This document shows positions 1 through 6,280 of a stretch of DNA of 6,280 bases, one piece after another. The stretch is from NCBI GenBank assembly GCA_036277615.1, contig DASUMQ010000068.1, positions 1 through 6,280 on the forward strand. Direction: 5' to 3'. This stretch comes from RPQJ01 sp036277615 (GTDB taxonomy: Bacteria > Pseudomonadota > Gammaproteobacteria > Steroidobacterales > Steroidobacteraceae). Made by a program: the position numbers and the translations under genes. The notes under the pieces were generated by a model. The model was given only the letters and a program-made list of their open reading frames with translations. It ran no database searches and was not told the DNA's origin. Within the stretch, counting starts at the first letter, position 1; every line of letters begins with the position of its first letter.

Positions 1-2763
<2,763 letters not shown>

Positions 2764-2775
2764 GCCGGCCCGGGG

Positions 2776-2803
2776 AGTGTCTAGTGTTCAGTGTCTAGTG
2801 TTC
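2776..2803 (+). repeat. Direct repeat, two perfect copies of a 14-base unit (left arm)
   Basis: AGTGTCTAGTGTTC occurs at 2776-2789 and again, identical and adjacent, at 2790-2803. Each unit is itself two similar heptads, AGTGTCT and AGTGTTC, and a further partial heptad AGTCGGA follows. This array is the left arm of the composite palindrome. The heptad core CTAGTG also occurs, as its reverse complement CACTAG, in the rpsL-rpsG gap. Confidence 0.9.
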
Positions 2804-2851
2804 AGTCGGAAGCCGGCTTCGCCGGCGCGGCGGCCAAAGCCGCCTCCGACT

Positions 2852-2879
2852 ACCCGCTAGACACTACCCGCTGGACACT
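2852..2879 (+). repeat. Direct repeat, two near-identical copies of a 14-base unit (right arm)
   Basis: ACCCGCTAGACACT (2852-2865) is followed at once by ACCCGCTGGACACT (2866-2879), differing by one base. The CTAGACACT half is the reverse complement of AGTGTCTAG in the left arm. The single A-to-G difference still allows a G-U pair in + strand RNA, so the folded structure tolerates it. Confidence 0.88.
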
Positions 2880-2888
2880 TTCCCCGGT

Positions 2889-2917
2889 TTGACATGGTTG
2901 GGGCCGATATCTAAAAT
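2889..2917 (+). promoter_or_regulatory. Sigma-70 promoter for the str operon (rpsL-rpsG-fusA-tuf)
   Basis: TTGACA at 2889-2894 is a perfect -35 hexamer. TAAAAT at 2912-2917 matches five of six bases of the -10 consensus, and the spacer is exactly 17 bases. Transcription would begin near 2923-2925, giving a leader of roughly 147 bases before the rpsL ATG. The bases after the -10 (TTCGGCC) are fairly GC-rich. A GC-rich discriminator is typical of promoters under stringent control, which would suit a ribosomal protein operon, but that is inference. The match is strong for a genome this GC-rich, so a functional promoter is likely. Confidence 0.85.
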
Positions 2918-2926
2918 TTCGGCCCC
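2900..2926 (+). other. 8-bp dyad enclosing the -10 element; possible terminator for rpoC read-through
   Basis: GGGGCCGA (2900-2907) and TCGGCCCC (2919-2926) are perfect reverse complements around an 11-base AT-rich loop that contains the -10 hexamer. TTGTTT (2927-2932) follows, so RNA reading through from rpoC could form a weak intrinsic terminator. RNA started at the local promoter would lack the left arm and escape. Alternatively, the dyad could be an operator for a symmetric regulator, or chance. The loop is long and the T tract poor. Confidence 0.4.
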
Positions 2927-2932
2927 TTGTTT

Positions 2933-2965
2933 GGGAGTGGCCGGCGATCCCCCCGCGCCGCTCCC
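2933..2965 (+). promoter_or_regulatory. First leader hairpin upstream of rpsL
   Basis: GGGAGTGGC (2933-2941) can pair over nine positions, one of them G-U, with GCCGCTCCC (2957-2965) around a 15-base C-rich loop. It starts about 10 bases after the expected transcription start, so it would be the first fold of the 5' leader. I can assign no protein or ligand to it. Its position just before the next, stronger hairpin is consistent with an attenuation leader. Confidence 0.4.
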
Positions 2966-2980
2966 GTCGACGAACCATTT

Positions 2981-3018
2981 CGGGCCGCCGCAGGGCGGCC
3001 CGGTGTTTCTTGCTTCTT
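2981..3018 (+). terminator. Terminator-like hairpin in the rpsL leader (possible attenuator)
   Basis: CGGGCCGCC (2981-2989) and GGCGGCCCG (2994-3002) form a perfect nine-bp stem around the four-base loop GCAG. The stem is followed by a T-rich stretch, TGTTTCTTGCTTCTT (3004-3018), with 10 T in 15 bases. Shape and position fit a Rho-independent terminator, although the T tract is interrupted. It lies downstream of the promoter and 52 bases before the rpsL start, so complete termination would silence the str operon. That points either to a regulated attenuator or to a leader structure that does not terminate. No alternative antiterminator pairing is obvious to me. Confidence 0.5.
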
Positions 3019-3054
3019 GATGTAACGCGGCGGGCGCCAGGGCGTCCGCTTACT

Positions 3055-3058
3055 GGAG
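3055..3058 (+). promoter_or_regulatory. Probable ribosome binding site of rpsL
   Basis: GGAG lies 12 bases before the ATG at 3071. This is a longer gap than usual, but I see no better Shine-Dalgarno match closer to the start, and the start itself is fixed by protein similarity. Confidence 0.5.
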
Positions 3059-3070
3059 CCGGCCCGAACA

Positions 3071-3445
3071 ATGTCTACCGTCAATCAGCTGATCCGCGCC
3101 CCGCGCCGCGAAGCCGCCGCCAAGAGCAAGGTTCCTGCGCTCGGCAGCTCGCCGCAGAAGCGCGGCGTGTGCACCCGCGTCTACACCACGACGCCGAAGA
3201 AGCCGAACTCGGCCCTGCGCAAGGTCGCGAAGGTCCGCCTCACCAACGGCTACGAGGTGATCAGCTACATCGGCGGCGAAGGCCACAACCTGCAGGAGCA
3301 CTCGGTGGTGCTGATCCGCGGCGGCCGCGTCAAGGACCTGCCGGGCGTCCGCTACCACACAGTGCGCGGCACGCTCGACTGCGCCGGCGTCGGCGAGCGC
3401 AAGCAGGGTCGCTCCAAGTACGGCGCCAAGCGCCCGAAGGGCTGA
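3071..3445 (+). CDS. rpsL: 30S ribosomal protein S12
   Basis: S12 sits at the decoding centre of the 30S subunit, where it helps monitor codon-anticodon pairing and sets accuracy. The protein is 124 residues, exactly the E. coli length. It has the family blocks QKRGVCTRVYTTTPKKPNSA, YIGGEGHNLQEHSVVLIRGG and RVKDLPGVRYHTVRG, and ends KQGRSKYGAKRPKG. Lys43 and Lys88, classic sites of streptomycin-resistance changes, are both the wild-type lysine, and Pro91 is unchanged, so the gene reads as streptomycin-sensitive. Asp89, the residue modified by RimO in E. coli, is present. The N-terminal stretch after residue 8 differs from E. coli, as is common between orders. The gene is first in the str operon and follows rpoC after 307 bases. 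The start is fixed by homology (MSTVNQL). Confidence 0.98.
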   Translation: MSTVNQLIRAPRREAAAKSKVPALGSSPQKRGVCTRVYTTTPKKPNSALRKVAKVRLTNGYEVISYIGGEGHNLQEHSVVLIRGGRVKDLPGVRYHTVRGTLDCAGVGERKQGRSKYGAKRPKG

Positions 3446-3460
3446 TCTCTCTCTTATCAA

Positions 3461-3488
3461 TCACTAGTCACTAGTCACTAGTCACTAG
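3461..3488 (+). repeat. Tandem heptad repeat, (TCACTAG)x4
   Basis: Four perfect copies of TCACTAG run back to back between rpsL and rpsG and fill half of the 57-base gap. A TCTCTCTCTT run at 3446-3455 precedes them. The reverse complement, CTAGTGA, differs by one base from the CTAGTGT heptad after rpoC, so both arrays appear to belong to one repeat family. The array must be transcribed within the operon message. Its copy number may vary by slippage, which would change the rpsL-rpsG spacing without touching either coding frame. Confidence 0.95.
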
Positions 3489-3492
3489 CAAC

Positions 3493-3496
3493 GGAA
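3493..3496 (+). promoter_or_regulatory. Weak ribosome binding site of rpsG
   Basis: GGAA lies six bases before the ATG at 3503 and only four bases after the last TCACTAG unit. It is a partial Shine-Dalgarno match, so rpsG may depend partly on translational coupling to rpsL. Confidence 0.55.
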
Positions 3497-3502
3497 CACA
3501 CA

Positions 3503-3982
3503 ATGTCTCGTAGAAGCCAGGCCCCCACCCGCACCATCCTGCCGGACCCGAAGTTCAACAGCGTCTTGCTGGCCAAGTTCATGAACATGGTCATGGAGCG
3601 GGGCAAGAAGTCGGTGGCCGAGCGCATCGTCTACGGCGCGATCGACCGCATGGCCGAGAAGACGAACCGCCCGCCGGAAGCGACGCTCGAGCTGCTCACG
3701 CAGGCCCTCGACAACGTCAAGCCAATGGTCGAAGTGAAGTCGCGGCGCGTCGGCGGCGCCACCTACCAGGTGCCGATCGAAGTCCGCGCCCAGCGTCGCC
3801 AGACGCTCGCGATGCGCTGGGTGATCGAGGCCGCCTCGGCGCGCAGCGAGAAGTCGATGTCGCAGCGCCTGGCCTCCGAACTGCTCGAAGCCGCCGAAAA
3901 CCGCGGTGCCGCCGTGCGCAAGCGCGAGGACACGCACCGCATGGCCGACGCCAACAAGGCATTCGCGCACTACCGCTGGTGA
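3503..3982 (+). CDS. rpsG: 30S ribosomal protein S7
   Basis: S7 is the primary assembly protein of the 30S head. It binds the 3' major domain of 16S rRNA and lies near the exit-site tRNA. The 159-residue product has the conserved ILPDPKF near the N terminus, VEVKSRRVGGATYQVP in the beta-hairpin region, LAMRW, and the terminal KREDTHRMADANKAFAHYRW. It ends at HYRW, like the short form in many bacteria and unlike E. coli K-12, which has a longer tail. It is about three residues longer than the 156-residue form. The extra residues fall between helices near residues 50-60 (EKTNRPPEATLEL). Codon 4 is AGA, rare in such a GC-rich gene. In E. coli S7 also represses its own operon by binding the rpsL-rpsG gap. 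Here that gap holds a simple repeat, so the same control is doubtful. Confidence 0.98.
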   Translation: MSRRSQAPTRTILPDPKFNSVLLAKFMNMVMERGKKSVAERIVYGAIDRMAEKTNRPPEATLELLTQALDNVKPMVEVKSRRVGGATYQVPIEVRAQRRQTLAMRWVIEAASARSEKSMSQRLASELLEAAENRGAAVRKREDTHRMADANKAFAHYRW

Positions 3983-3983
3983 C

Positions 3984-3997
3984 GCCCCGCGCGGGGC
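3984..3997. repeat. 14-base GC palindrome in the rpsG-fusA gap
   Basis: GCCCCGCGCGGGGC is a perfect palindrome starting two bases after the rpsG stop. As RNA it would give a five-bp stem with a GCGC loop. No T tract follows, so termination is unlikely, and fusA continues 33 bases downstream. It might affect mRNA processing, or be chance at this GC content. Confidence 0.5.
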
Positions 3998-4016
3998 TCG
4001 CCACACGACGACGACC

Positions 4017-4022
4017 GAAGGA
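4017..4022 (+). promoter_or_regulatory. Ribosome binding site of fusA
   Basis: GAAGGA lies eight bases before the GTG at 4031. This good Shine-Dalgarno match supports the GTG as the true start. Confidence 0.8.
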
Positions 4023-4030
4023 CTTTCACC

Positions 4031-6118
<2,088 letters not shown>

Positions 6119-6139
6119 CTGCAAGACCCAACAGTTTCC

Positions 6140-6145
6140 AGGAAG
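6140..6145 (+). promoter_or_regulatory. Ribosome binding site of tuf
   Basis: AGGAAG lies seven bases before the ATG at 6153, a good Shine-Dalgarno match at normal spacing. Confidence 0.75.
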
Positions 6146-6152
6146 CACAACC

Positions 6153-6280
6153 ATGTCGAAGGAAAAGTTTGAACGCAACAAGCCGCACGTCAACGTCGGC
6201 ACGATCGGCCACGTCGACCACGGCAAGACCACGCTGACGGCTGCGCTCACGAAGGTGATGGCGGAGACCAACGGTGGCTC
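6153..6280 (+). CDS. tuf: Translation elongation factor Tu, first 42 codons (3' end outside window)
   Basis: EF-Tu carries aminoacyl-tRNA to the ribosomal A site as a GTP complex. The visible N terminus, MSKEKFERNKPHVNVGTIGH, runs directly into the P-loop GHVDHGKT and then LTAALTKVMAETNGG, matching the family almost residue for residue at the start. The remaining GTPase motifs and domains II and III lie beyond the window. It sits 34 bases after fusA with its own ribosome binding site, the standard last gene of the str operon. Proteobacteria often carry a second tuf copy elsewhere, so this could be either tufA or tufB. The plain name is safer. Confidence 0.97.
   Translation, partial: MSKEKFERNKPHVNVGTIGHVDHGKTTLTAALTKVMAETNGG

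Larger units (their letters stand above)
2770..2887. repeat. 118-base composite imperfect palindrome with heptad-repeat arms
   Basis: The whole stretch can fold on itself. CCGGGG (2770-2775) pairs with CCCCGG (2882-2887). AGTGTCTAGTG (2776-2786) pairs with CGCTGGACACT (2869-2879) through G-U wobbles at two places. AGTGTCTAGTG (2790-2800) pairs with CGCTAGACACT (2855-2865), and AGTCGGA (2804-2810) pairs with TCCGACT (2845-2851). The top carries two small hairpins: GCCGGC-TTC-GCCGGC (2812-2826) and GGCGGC-CAAA-GCCGCC (2829-2844). Small 3x3 internal loops separate the stems, and TT (2880-2881) bulges near the base. It lies just after rpoC and ends two bases before a -35 hexamer. It may be a dispersed REP-like or MITE-like intergenic element, an mRNA 3' stabiliser, or a barrier between rpoC and rpsL. 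I see no target duplication. Confidence 0.75.

Noticed and set aside
2804..2851. SMAG-type or GTAG-headed REP element
   Set aside because: The hairpins resemble REP stems, but the GTAG head expected of those families is absent. I kept it as an unnamed composite palindrome.
3020..3025. ATGTAA start-stop minimal reading frame in the rpsL leader
   Set aside because: No Shine-Dalgarno sequence precedes it, and a six-base match is expected by chance.
2850..3071. Short - strand frame across the rpoC-rpsL gap (73 codons)
   Set aside because: It overlaps the promoter, the dyads and the palindrome arm. The product is Arg-rich with no motif, and I see no convincing ribosome binding site.
3010..3474. 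+ strand frame overlapping rpsL in another phase
   Set aside because: It is a shadow of S12 with no similarity to known proteins.
3461..3488. CRISPR-like array at (TCACTAG)x4
   Set aside because: The units are 7 bases with no spacers between them, so it is a simple tandem repeat.

Overview
The window is a core, highly expressed piece of a high-GC proteobacterial chromosome. It holds the end of rpoC (RNA polymerase beta-prime), then rpsL (S12), rpsG (S7), fusA (EF-G) and the first 42 codons of tuf (EF-Tu), all on the + strand. The beta-prime fragment has the SI3 insertion in its trigger loop, and all four proteins resemble their Escherichia coli counterparts closely. The best reading is a gammaproteobacterium. 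The rpoBC-to-str gene order, the strong G/C third-position bias and the CTAG-type heptad repeats between genes suggest a relative of the Lysobacterales (Xanthomonadales), but S7 and EF-G differ in length from the Xanthomonas proteins as I recall them. The placement is an inference; a betaproteobacterium is not strictly excluded.

Layout: positions 1-2763 are the C-terminal two thirds of rpoC. Positions 2764-3070 (307 bases) contain no gene but are crowded. They hold a 118-base imperfect palindrome built from 7-base repeat units, a near-consensus sigma-70 promoter (TTGACA, 17-base spacer, TAAAAT) lying inside a second dyad, and a leader with two hairpins. The second leader hairpin is followed by a T-rich tract and looks like an attenuator or terminator. 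Then come rpsL (3071-3445), a 57-base gap with four perfect TCACTAG units, rpsG (3503-3982), a 48-base gap with a 14-base GC palindrome, fusA (4031-6118, GTG start), a 34-base gap, and tuf (from 6153, running off the window).

The genes work together. Beta-prime is the catalytic half of the RNA polymerase core. S12 and S7 build the decoding centre and head of the 30S subunit. EF-Tu delivers aminoacyl-tRNA and EF-G moves the ribosome along the message. Here the str operon follows rpoC directly but appears to have its own promoter, so it could be fed both by read-through from rpoBC and by local initiation.

I see no new protein system. All the genes are ordinary, intact where visible, and without obvious lesions. 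What deserves a second look is in the non-coding DNA: the heptad-repeat palindrome, the shared CTAG-containing repeats (CTAG occurs seven times, always in these repeats), the promoter within a dyad, the leader hairpins, and the repeat that occupies the rpsL-rpsG gap where E. coli carries the S7 translational operator.
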